Shown here piece after piece: positions 18,834-27,729 of a stretch of DNA of 64,000 nucleotides. The stretch is taken from positions 62,001-126,000 of the forward strand of contig CAKPIK010000002.1 in assembly GCA_934162365.1 (NCBI GenBank), written 5' to 3'. Numbering within the stretch: position 1 is the stretch's first letter; every line of letters begins with the position of its first letter. The notes under the pieces are model-generated. The model was not told where the DNA came from. It saw nothing but the letters and a program-made list of their open reading frames with translations, and did no database searches. Position numbers and translations under genes: made by a program. This DNA comes from an uncultured Clostridia bacterium. GTDB lineage: Bacteria; Bacillota; Clostridia; TANB77; CAG-508.

Positions 18834-18862
18834 TTGACATATTAAATGAGGTATTATAAAAT
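18834..18862 (+). promoter_or_regulatory. Sigma-A type promoter for the 18.9-kb pilin-like gene
   Basis: Consensus TTGACA (18834-18839), 17 bases, TAAAAT (18857-18862). Confidence 0.65.
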
Positions 18863-18894
18863 AAAAATATAAATCAAAAGAGGAGGCAAGGACT

Positions 18895-19974
18895 ATGGTA
18901 CAAAAAAGTAATAAAGGAATTACATTAATTGCTTTAATAATTACAATTATAGTACTATTAATATTAGCAATTGTAGCAATAAAAGCAGTAACAGGGGATG
19001 GAATAATTGTACATGCGAAAAACGCAAAAGAGAAATATTCAGAAGCACAAAAAAATGAACAAAAATTATTAGCAGATTATGAATTAATGTTAGAACAAGA
19101 AGCTGGAAAAGCATGGAAACAAGATAAAACAAAAGTGACAAAAGGAGATGTAACCTTAGAGGTAGGCGATACAATAGCAAACTTTACAGCAGGAGGAAAA
19201 ACATGGAAGGTGTTAGGAGCAGAAAATGGAAAACTATTACTAACTACTTCGACAACTATAAAGGATCATTTTAGCTTGCAAGGAAATACAGCAGGATGGA
19301 GTGAAACGGAAAAGAGATTTGTAAAAGCAGAAGAAGCATTAGATGAAGAATGCACAAAGATATTAACTGATGAGGAAAAAACGCAAGTAACAGAGATAAG
19401 AAGCATAAAAGTAGAAGATATAAATAGAGTAACAGGATATAATCCTGAAAAAACTGGAGATGGAAAAGAATTTGGCGAAAATGAAATGTATCAATATGGA
19501 AATGAAGTCAGATATACTCTAATAAAAGATGAGAAAGGCATAACAACAGGAATAAAATACGTCAGCAACAAGGTTTCTACTAAAAATGGAGAAAGAACAG
19601 ATATAAAAAATTTTAATTTGCCGCCAGTATTACAAGATGTAGATAATCCAAAAGAGTCCTACTTGGTAAAAAGTACAGCATATTATTATTACCCATATTC
19701 ATTAACAGCATCTGATGAAACAACAGGAGACTGTAATGGGATATTAAAAGATAGTGCAGCATATACACTATTATTTGATAAATTAAACTATTGGACTTGT
19801 TCATCAAGTTGCTATACTGAACGAGGATTTGTTTGGTTTGGTTTATACTTTGTGGAAGGTGGAGGAGTTGATGTCAAGCCTTTATGGAGTTCAATTGTTG
19901 AGAATGGTGTAGATAGTTTGGGAGTACGTCCAGTAGTTTCTTTACCAAATGATTTCCAACCAGAAAAAGGTTAA
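18895..19974 (+). CDS. Pilin-like surface protein with DUF6273-type C-terminal domain
   Basis: The 359-residue protein starts at ATG 18895 with AGAGGAGG upstream. Residues 1-30 are a prepilin-like leader and helix (NKGITLIALIITIIVLLILA) with no Glu at +5. Residues 30-70 are a charged coiled stalk (GDGIIVHAKNAKEKYSEAQ). From about 90 onward there is a beta-rich domain ending YWTCSSSCYTERGFVWFG, then a Gly-rich stretch and SLGVRPVVSLP, the usual end of DUF6273/lectin-like clostridial surface proteins. Its first 55 residues are nearly identical to the 57.9-kb pilin gene, while the C-terminal domain is different, showing modular exchange. Ligand unknown. Confidence 0.8.
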   Translation: MVQKSNKGITLIALIITIIVLLILAIVAIKAVTGDGIIVHAKNAKEKYSEAQKNEQKLLADYELMLEQEAGKAWKQDKTKVTKGDVTLEVGDTIANFTAGGKTWKVLGAENGKLLLTTSTTIKDHFSLQGNTAGWSETEKRFVKAEEALDEECTKILTDEEKTQVTEIRSIKVEDINRVTGYNPEKTGDGKEFGENEMYQYGNEVRYTLIKDEKGITTGIKYVSNKVSTKNGERTDIKNFNLPPVLQDVDNPKESYLVKSTAYYYYPYSLTASDETTGDCNGILKDSAAYTLLFDKLNYWTCSSSCYTERGFVWFGLYFVEGGGVDVKPLWSSIVENGVDSLGVRPVVSLPNDFQPEKG

Positions 19975-19992
19975 TTGCAAATATAAAATTTT

Positions 19993-20024
19993 AACTGTGT
20001 AATTTTTAATTACACAGTTTTTAT
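19993..20024 (+). terminator. Rho-independent terminator
   Basis: AACTGTGTAAT stem with its complement and T4-5, 18 bases after the pilin stop. Confidence 0.85.
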
Positions 20025-20036
20025 AATTTTAAATAC

Positions 20037-20065
20037 TTGAAAAAACATTAAAACTATGATATATT
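20037..20065 (+). promoter_or_regulatory. Promoter for the predicted metal exporter
   Basis: TTGAAA (20037-20042), 17 bases, TATATT (20060-20065). Confidence 0.5.
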
Positions 20066-20098
20066 AAATAACAGTCTTTAAATAAAGGAAATAAGAAA

Positions 20099-20941
20099 AT
20101 GTTAGATATTTTATTAGATACAATAATTGATGGTATAAAGTTATTACCATTTTTATTTTTAGCTTATTTAATAATTGAATTGATAGAGAATAAAGCAGGG
20201 GAAAAAACTACAAAACTTATACAAAAATCTGGGAAATTTGGACCAGTTTTAGGCTCACTTTTAGGTGTTGTTCCTCAATGTGGCTTTTCAGCGGCAGCCT
20301 CTAATTTATATGCTGGTAGAATTATTACACTTGGGACTTTAATATCAATATTTTTATCTACCTCAGATGAAATGTTGCCAATATTAATTTCTGAGTCTGC
20401 TCCAGTTTCTATAATTATAAAAATATTGTTAATAAAAGTATTTATAGGAATGATTGCTGGTGTAATTGTTGATTTGTTTGTAAAACATAGAGAATTAGAA
20501 AATAAAGATGACATTCATAAACTATGTCATGATGAACATTGTCATTGTGAAGAGAGCGGAATATTAAAGTCTACAATAAAACATACAGTTCAAATATTTA
20601 TATATATATTTATAATTAGTTTAATATTAAATTATACAATACATTTTATAGGGGAAGAAAGACTTGCAAGATTAATAGTTAATGTACCAATACTTGGAAT
20701 AGTTATTTCGGGATTAATTGGATTAATACCAAACTGTGCATCTTCTGTATTATTAACACAATTATATTTAGAAAATATACTAAGCATGGGAGCTATGATT
20801 GCTGGTTTACTTGTGAACTCTGGTATAGGAATATTAATTTTATTTAAAGTAAATAAAAATCAGAAAGAAAATTTTGCTATATTAGGAATATTATATATAG
20901 TAGGAATTGTTTCAGGATTAGTGTTGGATTTTATATTATAA
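20099..20941 (+). CDS. Putative heavy-metal/manganese exporter (ArsP_2/MntX-like permease)
   Basis: The 280-residue membrane protein has two homologous halves. Each has a GLxPxC motif after a hydrophobic pair (GVVPQCGFSAAASNLYAG in the first; GLIPNCASSVLLTQLYLE in the second). The halves are joined by a cytosolic loop rich in His and Cys (HDEHCHCEE, about residue 140-150) suited to metal binding. This matches the family annotated as putative manganese transporter or ten-TM heavy-metal exporter (PF11449). It has no recognisable riboswitch, unlike the ATPase at 11.8 kb. Substrate assignment is by family and context only. Confidence 0.8.
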   Translation: MLDILLDTIIDGIKLLPFLFLAYLIIELIENKAGEKTTKLIQKSGKFGPVLGSLLGVVPQCGFSAAASNLYAGRIITLGTLISIFLSTSDEMLPILISESAPVSIIIKILLIKVFIGMIAGVIVDLFVKHRELENKDDIHKLCHDEHCHCEESGILKSTIKHTVQIFIYIFIISLILNYTIHFIGEERLARLIVNVPILGIVISGLIGLIPNCASSVLLTQLYLENILSMGAMIAGLLVNSGIGILILFKVNKNQKENFAILGILYIVGIVSGLVLDFIL

Positions 20942-20950
20942 TTTGTAAAA

Positions 20951-20974
20951 AGGGCAGGCGTAAAAACCTGCTCA
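20951..20974. repeat. REP-like palindrome, copy 2
   Basis: AGGGCAGGCGTAAAAACCTGC resembles the reverse complement of the palindrome at 17843-17871 (same stem, same loop, few changes). It follows the exporter gene. Confidence 0.5.
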
Positions 20975-21094
20975 TATATATGATATACAACAACAAATAA
21001 ATGTAAATTTATTGTGAATTGTGTTTACAAATTTAAATAAGTATAATAAGATAATAAGCTCTAGTAATGGAATTTGTTAATTGGAGGAAATAAA

Positions 21095-22837
21095 ATGAAA
21101 GATATGTTTAAAACATTAGGCAAATCTGTAAGAGAATATAAAAAATATGCATTAGTTACTCCTTTATTTGTAACTGTTGAAGTTGTATTGGAAATACTTA
21201 TACCACTTCTTATGGCTAACCTTATAGATAAGGGAATCTATGCAGGCGAAATGAATATGATTTTTAGAATTGGATTACAATTAGTATTTGCCTCTTTAAT
21301 TGCATTGTTTTTTGGTTGTGCATCTGGTGTAACTGCATCTAAAGCATCCGCAGGTTTTGCTAAAAATTTAAGACAAGATTTGTATTACAAAGTTCAAGAT
21401 TTTTCTTTTTCAAACATAGATAAATTTAGTTCTGCAAGTATTGTAACAAGACTTACAACCGATGTATCTAATATTCAAATGGCATTTCAAATGTTAATAA
21501 GAATAGTAGTAAGAACACCATTAATGCTAGTATTTTCTTTAATAATGGCGTTTAATTTAAATGCGGAACTTTCTTTAATATTCTTAGCATTGATACCTAT
21601 TGTTGGAATTGCGTTAGCACTTGTAAGTACAAAAGTTCACCCAATATTTAAAAGGGTATTTGATAAATATGATGATTTGAACAATGTTGTAGAAGAAAAT
21701 GTAAGAGGAATTAGAGTTGTAAAATCATATGTTAGAGAAGAAGAGGAAAAAAAGAAGTTTGGAAATATTTCAGAAGAAATATTTAAAGATTTTAGTAAAG
21801 CAGAAAAAATACTTGCATTAAACTCACCTGTTATGCAACTTGCAGCATATGCTTCAATATTATTAATTTCATGGTTTGGAGCTAAAATAATTGTAAATAC
21901 TGGTATGACACAATTTACAACAGGAGAATTAACAAGTTTAATTACATATGCAATACAAATATTAACAAGCTTGATGATGATTACAATGCTTTTAGTTATG
22001 AGTACAATGGCTAAAACATCAGCAGAAAGAATATTTGAAATATTGAAAGAAGTTCCAGATTTAGCAAATGGAGAAAATCCAATTAAAGAAGTTAAAAATG
22101 GTGAGATTGAATTTAATAATGTTTCATTTAGCTATGTAAATAAAAAAGATAAAGAATGTTTAAAAAATATTAATATAAAAATAAAATCAGGAGAAACAAT
22201 AGGAATAATTGGTGGAACTGGTGCTGGAAAGTCTAGCTTTGTAAACTTAATTCCTAGATTATATGATGCAACTGAAGGAGAAGTAAAGGTTGCTGGTATA
22301 AATGTAAAAAATTATGATTTGGAATCTTTAAGAAATGAAGTAGCAATGGTGCTTCAAAAAAATGTTCTTTTCTCTGGAACAATTAAAGAAAATTTAAGAT
22401 GGGGAAAAGAAGACGCAACAGACGAGGAAATAGAGAGAGTTTGTAAACTTGCACAAGCAGATGAATTTATACAAGGATTTCCAGACAAATATGATACATA
22501 TATAGAACAAGGCGGAAGCAATGTAAGTGGAGGCCAAAAACAAAGATTATGTATTGCAAGAGCATTACTTAAAAAACCTAAAATATTAATATTAGATGAT
22601 TCAACAAGTGCTGTTGACACCAAAACAGATAAATTAATTAGAAAAGCTTTTAAAGAAGAAATACCAAATACAACAAAACTTATAATAGCACAAAGAACAG
22701 CATCAGTTGAGGATGCAGACAAAATTATTGTGTTTGATAATGGAGAAATCAATGGATTTGGTACACATGAAGAATTATTGAAGACAAATGAAATATACAA
22801 AGAAGTATATGAATCTCAAAATTTAAAGCAAGATTAA
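21095..22837 (+). CDS. ABC exporter half-transporter, degenerate-site subunit
   Basis: ATG 21095 (GGAGG 9 bases upstream) is preferred over TTG 21074, giving 580 residues. Six transmembrane helices (about 15-320) precede the nucleotide-binding domain. That domain has Walker A GGTGAGKSS (about 373-381), signature VSGGQKQR and Walker B ILILDDSTSAVD. The usual catalytic Glu after Walker B is Asp, and the switch His is Gln (IIAQRTAS). These changes mark the non-catalytic site of heterodimeric exporters such as TM287/288. The partner gene follows after 31 bases. Together they should form a multidrug-type exporter; substrate unknown. Confidence 0.92.
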   Translation: MKDMFKTLGKSVREYKKYALVTPLFVTVEVVLEILIPLLMANLIDKGIYAGEMNMIFRIGLQLVFASLIALFFGCASGVTASKASAGFAKNLRQDLYYKVQDFSFSNIDKFSSASIVTRLTTDVSNIQMAFQMLIRIVVRTPLMLVFSLIMAFNLNAELSLIFLALIPIVGIALALVSTKVHPIFKRVFDKYDDLNNVVEENVRGIRVVKSYVREEEEKKKFGNISEEIFKDFSKAEKILALNSPVMQLAAYASILLISWFGAKIIVNTGMTQFTTGELTSLITYAIQILTSLMMITMLLVMSTMAKTSAERIFEILKEVPDLANGENPIKEVKNGEIEFNNVSFSYVNKKDKECLKNINIKIKSGETIGIIGGTGAGKSSFVNLIPRLYDATEGEVKVAGINVKNYDLESLRNEVAMVLQKNVLFSGTIKENLRWGKEDATDEEIERVCKLAQADEFIQGFPDKYDTYIEQGGSNVSGGQKQRLCIARALLKKPKILILDDSTSAVDTKTDKLIRKAFKEEIPNTTKLIIAQRTASVEDADKIIVFDNGEINGFGTHEELLKTNEIYKEVYESQNLKQD

Positions 22838-22868
22838 AATTTGTAAAATAGAACGAAAGGAGAAAAAG

Positions 22869-24770
22869 ATGGAAAATAAATCAATGCCTAGAAGAGGAAT
22901 GATGACAGATGGAAGAAAATTAGATGTAAAGACAGCAAAGAGAATAATTGGATATATTACCAAAAACTATAAAAAACAATTATTTTTAGTAATAATATGC
23001 ATATTAGTAAGTTCTGTTTCTGGCGTTATAGGTTCATTATTTTTACAAACAGTAATAGATGATTATATAACTCCGCTTTTAAATGTTAGTAACCCTGTGT
23101 TTACAGGACTTTTAAAAGCAATAGGTGTTATGGCAGTTATTTATATAATTGGAGCTTTAGCAGGATACTTATATAATAGAATAATGGCAGTAATTTCTCA
23201 AAGTGTATTAAAAGATATTAGAGATGAAATGTTTTCTAAAATGCAAACATTCCCAATAAGCTATTTCGATACTAATACTCATGGAGATATAATGAGTCAT
23301 TATACAAATGATACAGATACACTAAGACAGATGATTTCACAAAGTTTGCCAAGCTTAATAAGCTCACTAATAACAATTGTTGCAGTAATTTTCGCTATGC
23401 TTTCAATAAGCGTATTGCTTACAGCTTTCATAATAATATTTGTATTTTTTATGTTATATGTAACTAAAAAAATAGCAGGAAAAAGTGGCAAGTATTTTAT
23501 AAATCAACAACAATCACTTGGAAAAGTTAACGGATTTGTTGAAGAAATGATAAATGGACAAAAAGTAATAAAAGTATTTACACACGAAGAAAAAGCTAAA
23601 GAAGATTTTGATAAACTAAACGAAGAATTATGTGTAAATATGACTAAGGCAAATAAATATGCTAACAACTTAATGCCTATATTGAATAATTTAGGAGAAT
23701 TAGAGTACGTTTTAGTTGCAATAATTGGAGGGGTATTATCTATAAATGGAATTGGTACTCTTACAATTGGAGCAATAGCATCATTTTTACAATTAACTAA
23801 AAGCTTTAACCAACCTATAAAACAAATTTCACAACAAATAAATTCAGTTATAATGGCTATGGCAGGTGCTAAAAGAATTTTTGAATTGTTAGATACTAAA
23901 CCAGAAGAAGATAATGGATATGTAACTTTGGTTAATGCTAAAAAAGAAGATGGAAAAATAGTAGAGGTAGAAGAAGAAACAGGAATGTGGGCATGGAAAC
24001 ATCCACATCATGATGGAACTATAACATATGAAGAATTAAAAGGATATATAGAACTAAACGATGTAGACTTTAGTTATTCACCAGATAAACAAGTATTATT
24101 TGGAGTTTCATTATATGCAAAACCAGGCCAAAAAATTGCATTTGTTGGAGCGACTGGTGCAGGCAAAACAACAATTACAAATTTAATAAATAGATTTTAT
24201 GATATAGAAGATGGTAAAATTAGGTATGATGGTATAAACATAAATAAAATTAAGAAACCAGACTTGAGACGTTCTTTAGGCATTGTTCTTCAAGATACAA
24301 ATCTATTTACAGGAACAATAAAAGAAAATATTAAATATGGAAAATTAAATGCAACTGACGAAGAAGTAATTAATGCAGCAAAACTTGCAAATGCACATAA
24401 TTTTATAGAAATGTTGCCAGACGGATATGATACAATGCTTACTTCAAATGGTGCAAACTTATCACAAGGTCAAAGACAATTAATAGCAATAGCAAGAGCA
24501 GCAGTCCATAATCCACCAGTAATGATATTAGATGAGGCAACAAGCTCAATAGATACAAGAACAGAGAAAATAGTTCAAGATGGAATGGATAAGTTAATGG
24601 AAGGAAGAACGGTTCTAGTTATTGCGCATAGACTATCAACAGTAAGAAACTCAAAAGCAATAATGGTATTAGATCATGGAAGAATAATAGAAAGAGGAGA
24701 TCATGATGATTTAATAGCACAAAAAGGACAATATTATCAATTATATACAGGAGTGTTTGAATTAGAGTAA
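22869..24770 (+). CDS. ABC exporter half-transporter, catalytic-site subunit
   Basis: The 633-residue partner of the preceding gene starts at ATG 22869 with AAAGGAG upstream. It has six transmembrane helices, then Walker A GATGAGKTT, signature LSQGQRQL, Walker B VMILDEATSSID with the catalytic Glu, and the switch His in IAHRLST. An insertion of about 45 residues (VNAKKEDGKIVEVEEETG region) lies between the membrane part and the nucleotide-binding domain, as in TM288-like subunits. The pair is an obligate heterodimer by analogy. A terminator follows immediately. Confidence 0.93.
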   Translation: MENKSMPRRGMMTDGRKLDVKTAKRIIGYITKNYKKQLFLVIICILVSSVSGVIGSLFLQTVIDDYITPLLNVSNPVFTGLLKAIGVMAVIYIIGALAGYLYNRIMAVISQSVLKDIRDEMFSKMQTFPISYFDTNTHGDIMSHYTNDTDTLRQMISQSLPSLISSLITIVAVIFAMLSISVLLTAFIIIFVFFMLYVTKKIAGKSGKYFINQQQSLGKVNGFVEEMINGQKVIKVFTHEEKAKEDFDKLNEELCVNMTKANKYANNLMPILNNLGELEYVLVAIIGGVLSINGIGTLTIGAIASFLQLTKSFNQPIKQISQQINSVIMAMAGAKRIFELLDTKPEEDNGYVTLVNAKKEDGKIVEVEEETGMWAWKHPHHDGTITYEELKGYIELNDVDFSYSPDKQVLFGVSLYAKPGQKIAFVGATGAGKTTITNLINRFYDIEDGKIRYDGININKIKKPDLRRSLGIVLQDTNLFTGTIKENIKYGKLNATDEEVINAAKLANAHNFIEMLPDGYDTMLTSNGANLSQGQRQLIAIARAAVHNPPVMILDEATSSIDTRTEKIVQDGMDKLMEGRTVLVIAHRLSTVRNSKAIMVLDHGRIIERGDHDDLIAQKGQYYQLYTGVFELE

Positions 24771-24797
24771 AAAGTAGGAAAAAATCCTACTTTTTTC
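24771..24797 (+). terminator. Rho-independent terminator after the ABC pair
   Basis: AAAGTAGGA stem with its complement followed by T6. Confidence 0.85.
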
Positions 24798-24807
24798 TTG
24801 TTTTCTA

Positions 24808-24836
24808 TTGACAAATTCATAAAAATAGTGTAAAGT
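24808..24836 (+). promoter_or_regulatory. Promoter of the ylxM-ffh-rplS operon
   Basis: TTGACA (24808-24813), 17 bases, TAAAGT (24831-24836). The -35 is consensus, the -10 weak. Confidence 0.5.
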
Positions 24837-24904
24837 ATTATAGCATTACATTTTAGGTTTTTAAAAATGTTTTTAAAAACTATAAAAAAGAAAAGGTGGC
24901 ATTT

Positions 24905-25252
24905 ATGGAGAAAAAAATTGAAATAAGTATGCTTTGCCAAATATATGGTAAGCTTTTAACTGAAAAACAATATAATTACATAAATGATTACTACAATAAT
25001 GACTTATCTCTTAGCGAGATTGCAGAAAATTATAATATTACTAGACAAGCTGCTAGAGATAATATAAAGAAGGGAGAGAGTAAACTTTTCGAATACGAGG
25101 AAAAGCTAGGAATAATGAAAACAACAATTAACACAGAACAGAAGATAGCAAAAATCTTATCACAAATAACTACAATTAAAACTCAATACTCAGATGAAAA
25201 AATAGCTAAAATATTAGAACACATAAAAAACGAATTAGATGAAATAGTGTAA
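24905..25252 (+). CDS. ylxM: YlxM family DNA-binding/SRP-associated protein
   Basis: ATG 24905 with AAAGGTGG upstream is chosen over GTG 24896, giving 115 residues. Residues 10-75 form a sigma-70 region 4-like helix-turn-helix (LTEKQYNYINDYYNNDLSLSE, then ITRQAARDNIKKGE). A helical C-terminus follows. YlxM always sits beside ffh in Bacillota and has been linked to SRP function in streptococci. Here it is directly upstream of ffh, confirming the call. Confidence 0.9.
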   Translation: MEKKIEISMLCQIYGKLLTEKQYNYINDYYNNDLSLSEIAENYNITRQAARDNIKKGESKLFEYEEKLGIMKTTINTEQKIAKILSQITTIKTQYSDEKIAKILEHIKNELDEIV

Positions 25253-25297
25253 AAGTTACACTTTAACCTTTAAATAAATGAAGGGAATGATGAATAA

Positions 25298-26650
25298 ATG
25301 GCTTTTGAAGGATTATCTTCAAGATTACAAGATATAACTAGAAAATTAAAAGGAAAAGCAAGAATAACAGAAAGTGACTTAAAAGAAATTTTAAGAGAAG
25401 TTAAACTTGCCTTACTAGAAGCCGATGTAAACTTTAAAATAGTTAAAGAGTTTATGAATACAATACAAGAAAAAGCATTAGGGCAAGATGTATTAAAATC
25501 TTTAACGCCAGGACAACAAGTTGTAAAAATAGTTAAGGATGAACTTGTAGAATTATTAGGTGGAACAGAAAGCAAAATAAATTTCACACCTAATCCACCA
25601 ACAATAATAATGTTAGTAGGATTACAAGGTTCTGGTAAAACAACAACGGCAGGAAAACTTGCAAATCTTTTAAGAAAAAAAGGCAAAAAGCCATTATTAG
25701 TTGCTTGCGATGTATACAGACCAGCAGCTATAAAACAATTACAAGTTATAGGAAATAGCTTAAACATACCTGTATTTAGTAACGAAAATTCAAAAGATGT
25801 AGTGCATATTGCAAAACAAGCTTTAAATGTTGCAATATCTAAAATGAATGATGTAGTTATTTTAGATACAGCAGGTAGACTTCATATAGATGAAGAACTA
25901 ATGCAAGAACTTAAAAATTTAAAGTCAAATGTAAAACCACATGAAATCCTTTTAGTAGTAGATAGTATGACAGGCCAAGATGCTGTTAATGTTGCAACAT
26001 CATTTAATGAAAACATTGGAATAGATGGCGTAATACTTACAAAATTAGATGGTGATACTCGTGGCGGTGCTGCATTATCAGTAAAAAAAGTTACAGGAAG
26101 ACCAATAAAATTTGCAGCAACAGGAGAAAAACTAAACGACATTGAAGCATTTTATCCAGAAAGAATGGCATCAAGAATTCTTGGAATGGGAGATGTGCTT
26201 TCTATAATAGAAAAAGCAGAAGAAGCGTTTGACGAAGAGGAAGCTCTAAAGTTAGAGAAAAAATTAAAAAAACAAGAATTTGATTTAGATGATTATTTAT
26301 CACAATTAAGACAAATAAAAAAAATGGGTTCGTTTTCAGGATTACTAAAAATGATACCAGGAATGAATCAATTAAAAGATGTTAAAGTGGACGATAAAGA
26401 GTTTGTTAAAATCGAAGCTATAATATGTTCTATGACTAAAAAAGAAAAAAGAAATACTAAACTTTTAAATGGAAGCAGAAGACTAAGAATAGCAAAAGGT
26501 TCTGGTACAAAAGTACAAGATGTAAATAAATTCATTAAATCTTTTGAAATGACGCAAGCAATGGTTAAAAAGATGAAAAATCAAAAGGGTGGAATGAATA
26601 AAATGCTTAAAGGAATGGATATGAATTCATTGAAAGGCATGATTAAATAG
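25298..26650 (+). CDS. ffh: Signal recognition particle GTPase Ffh
   Basis: The 450-residue protein has an N-terminal helical bundle and a G domain with GLQGSGKTTTAGKLA (about 107-121), DTAGRLH and TKLDGDTRGG. Its M domain is methionine-rich (FSGLLKMIPGMNQ, GSGTKVQDVNKFI, MTQAMVKKMKNQKGGMNKMLKGM). It recognises signal sequences on ribosomes and with FtsY delivers them to the Sec translocon. It is the second gene of the conserved ylxM-ffh-rpsP-khpA-rimM-trmD-rplS operon, all co-directional with short gaps. Confidence 0.97.
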   Translation: MAFEGLSSRLQDITRKLKGKARITESDLKEILREVKLALLEADVNFKIVKEFMNTIQEKALGQDVLKSLTPGQQVVKIVKDELVELLGGTESKINFTPNPPTIIMLVGLQGSGKTTTAGKLANLLRKKGKKPLLVACDVYRPAAIKQLQVIGNSLNIPVFSNENSKDVVHIAKQALNVAISKMNDVVILDTAGRLHIDEELMQELKNLKSNVKPHEILLVVDSMTGQDAVNVATSFNENIGIDGVILTKLDGDTRGGAALSVKKVTGRPIKFAATGEKLNDIEAFYPERMASRILGMGDVLSIIEKAEEAFDEEEALKLEKKLKKQEFDLDDYLSQLRQIKKMGSFSGLLKMIPGMNQLKDVKVDDKEFVKIEAIICSMTKKEKRNTKLLNGSRRLRIAKGSGTKVQDVNKFIKSFEMTQAMVKKMKNQKGGMNKMLKGMDMNSLKGMIK

Positions 26651-26719
26651 TTATTAAATTTTTATATAAATAGTGAAGAGTAAATTAAGACTCTTCGAGT
26701 TTTAAGGAGGTGAAAGGGT

Positions 26720-26950
26720 ATGGTAAAAATAAGATTACAAAGATTTGGTAAAAAGAAAGCACCTTTCTATCACATAGTTGTTGCAGATTCAAAATCTCCA
26801 AGAGATGGAAAAATCATAGAGCAATTAGGAACATACGACCCAATGACAAATCCAGGAACTATAGTTCTTGATAAAGAAAAAGTTGAAGCATGGATAAAAA
26901 ACGGTGCAAAGCCAACAGATACAGTTAAAAAATTGATCGAAAAGGTTTAA
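26720..26950 (+). CDS. rpsP: 30S ribosomal protein S16
   Basis: The 76-residue protein starts MVKIRLQRFGKKKAPFYHI, contains VVADSKSPRDGK and IEQLGTYDPM, and ends KKLIEKV: the full short form of S16. A strong SD (AAGGAGGTG) is present. Between ffh and rpsP a hairpin (GAAGAGT...ACTCTTC, 26675-26696) with a weak T run may modulate the step from ffh to the ribosomal genes. Confidence 0.97.
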   Translation: MVKIRLQRFGKKKAPFYHIVVADSKSPRDGKIIEQLGTYDPMTNPGTIVLDKEKVEAWIKNGAKPTDTVKKLIEKV

Positions 26951-26976
26951 ATACAATAAGGAAGGAAGAGCTTAAA

Positions 26977-27207
26977 ATGAAAGAAATTTTAGAAACAATT
27001 ATTACTACTTTAGTAAGTGATAAAAATTCTGTAAGTATTAATCAAATAGATGGAGAGCAATCTGTTATATTTGAAGTAAAAGTTGCAGAAAACGACATGG
27101 GAAAAATAATAGGAAAGCAAGGAGTAATTGCTAAATCTATTAGAACAATAATGAAGGCAGTCGCATCAAAAGAAAACAAAAGAGTTTCAATTGAATTCAT
27201 AGACTAG
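26977..27207 (+). CDS. khpA: KH-domain RNA-binding protein KhpA
   Basis: The 76-residue single KH domain contains the GKIIGKQGVIAKSIR loop (GxxG = GKQG), followed by helix and strand (VSIEFID). KhpA forms a dimer or pairs with KhpB and affects cell-division and envelope RNAs in streptococci. It lies between rpsP and rimM, its standard position. Confidence 0.93.
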   Translation: MKEILETIITTLVSDKNSVSINQIDGEQSVIFEVKVAENDMGKIIGKQGVIAKSIRTIMKAVASKENKRVSIEFID

Positions 27208-27224
27208 GAGATAAACAGAAAGTA

Positions 27225-27728
27225 ATGGAAAACTTATTAGAAGTTGGTCAAATAGTAAATTCATATGGAATTAAAGGCTTTGTAAAAGTAGTACCACTAG
27301 TTGATAATAATAATCAATTTAAAGATTTTAAAACACTATATATAAAACAAAAAAATTCAATTATAGAGTTACATATAGAAGAAGTGAAATTTTCAAAAGA
27401 ATTAGTATTACTTAAATTTAAACAAATAGATACAATAGAACAAGCAGAAGAGCTTAGAAACTATTATTTAAATGCTAAAAGAAGTGATATTAAATTAGAA
27501 GATGGAGCACATTTTATAGTAGACTTAATTGGACTAGAAGTATTTACTGAAGATGGAGAACTTTTAGGAAATTTAGTGGAAGTACTTCAACCTGGAGCAA
27601 ATGATGTATATATAGTTGAAAATAGTGCTAAACAACAAATTTTATTACCAGCTATACCAGATGTTATAAAACAAATTGATATAGCAAATAAAAAAATGAT
27701 TGTTAAACTATTGGAAGGGTTAAGATAA
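27225..27728 (+). CDS. rimM: 16S rRNA processing protein RimM
   Basis: The 167-residue protein has an N-terminal RimM beta-barrel (LLEVGQIVNSYGIKGFVKV) and a C-terminal PRC-barrel (DLIGLEVFTEDGELLGNLVEVL, PGANDVYIV, LLPAIPDVIKQID). It binds S19 and helps 30S head maturation. The SD is weak and distant (AGGAG about 13 bases upstream), so coupling to khpA translation is likely. It ends one base before the trmD ATG. Confidence 0.95.
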   Translation: MENLLEVGQIVNSYGIKGFVKVVPLVDNNNQFKDFKTLYIKQKNSIIELHIEEVKFSKELVLLKFKQIDTIEQAEELRNYYLNAKRSDIKLEDGAHFIVDLIGLEVFTEDGELLGNLVEVLQPGANDVYIVENSAKQQILLPAIPDVIKQIDIANKKMIVKLLEGLR

Positions 27729-27729
27729 T

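Noticed and set aside
25270..25767. 165-codon - strand ORF opposite ffh
   Set aside because: Shadow of the conserved ffh G domain; no SD.
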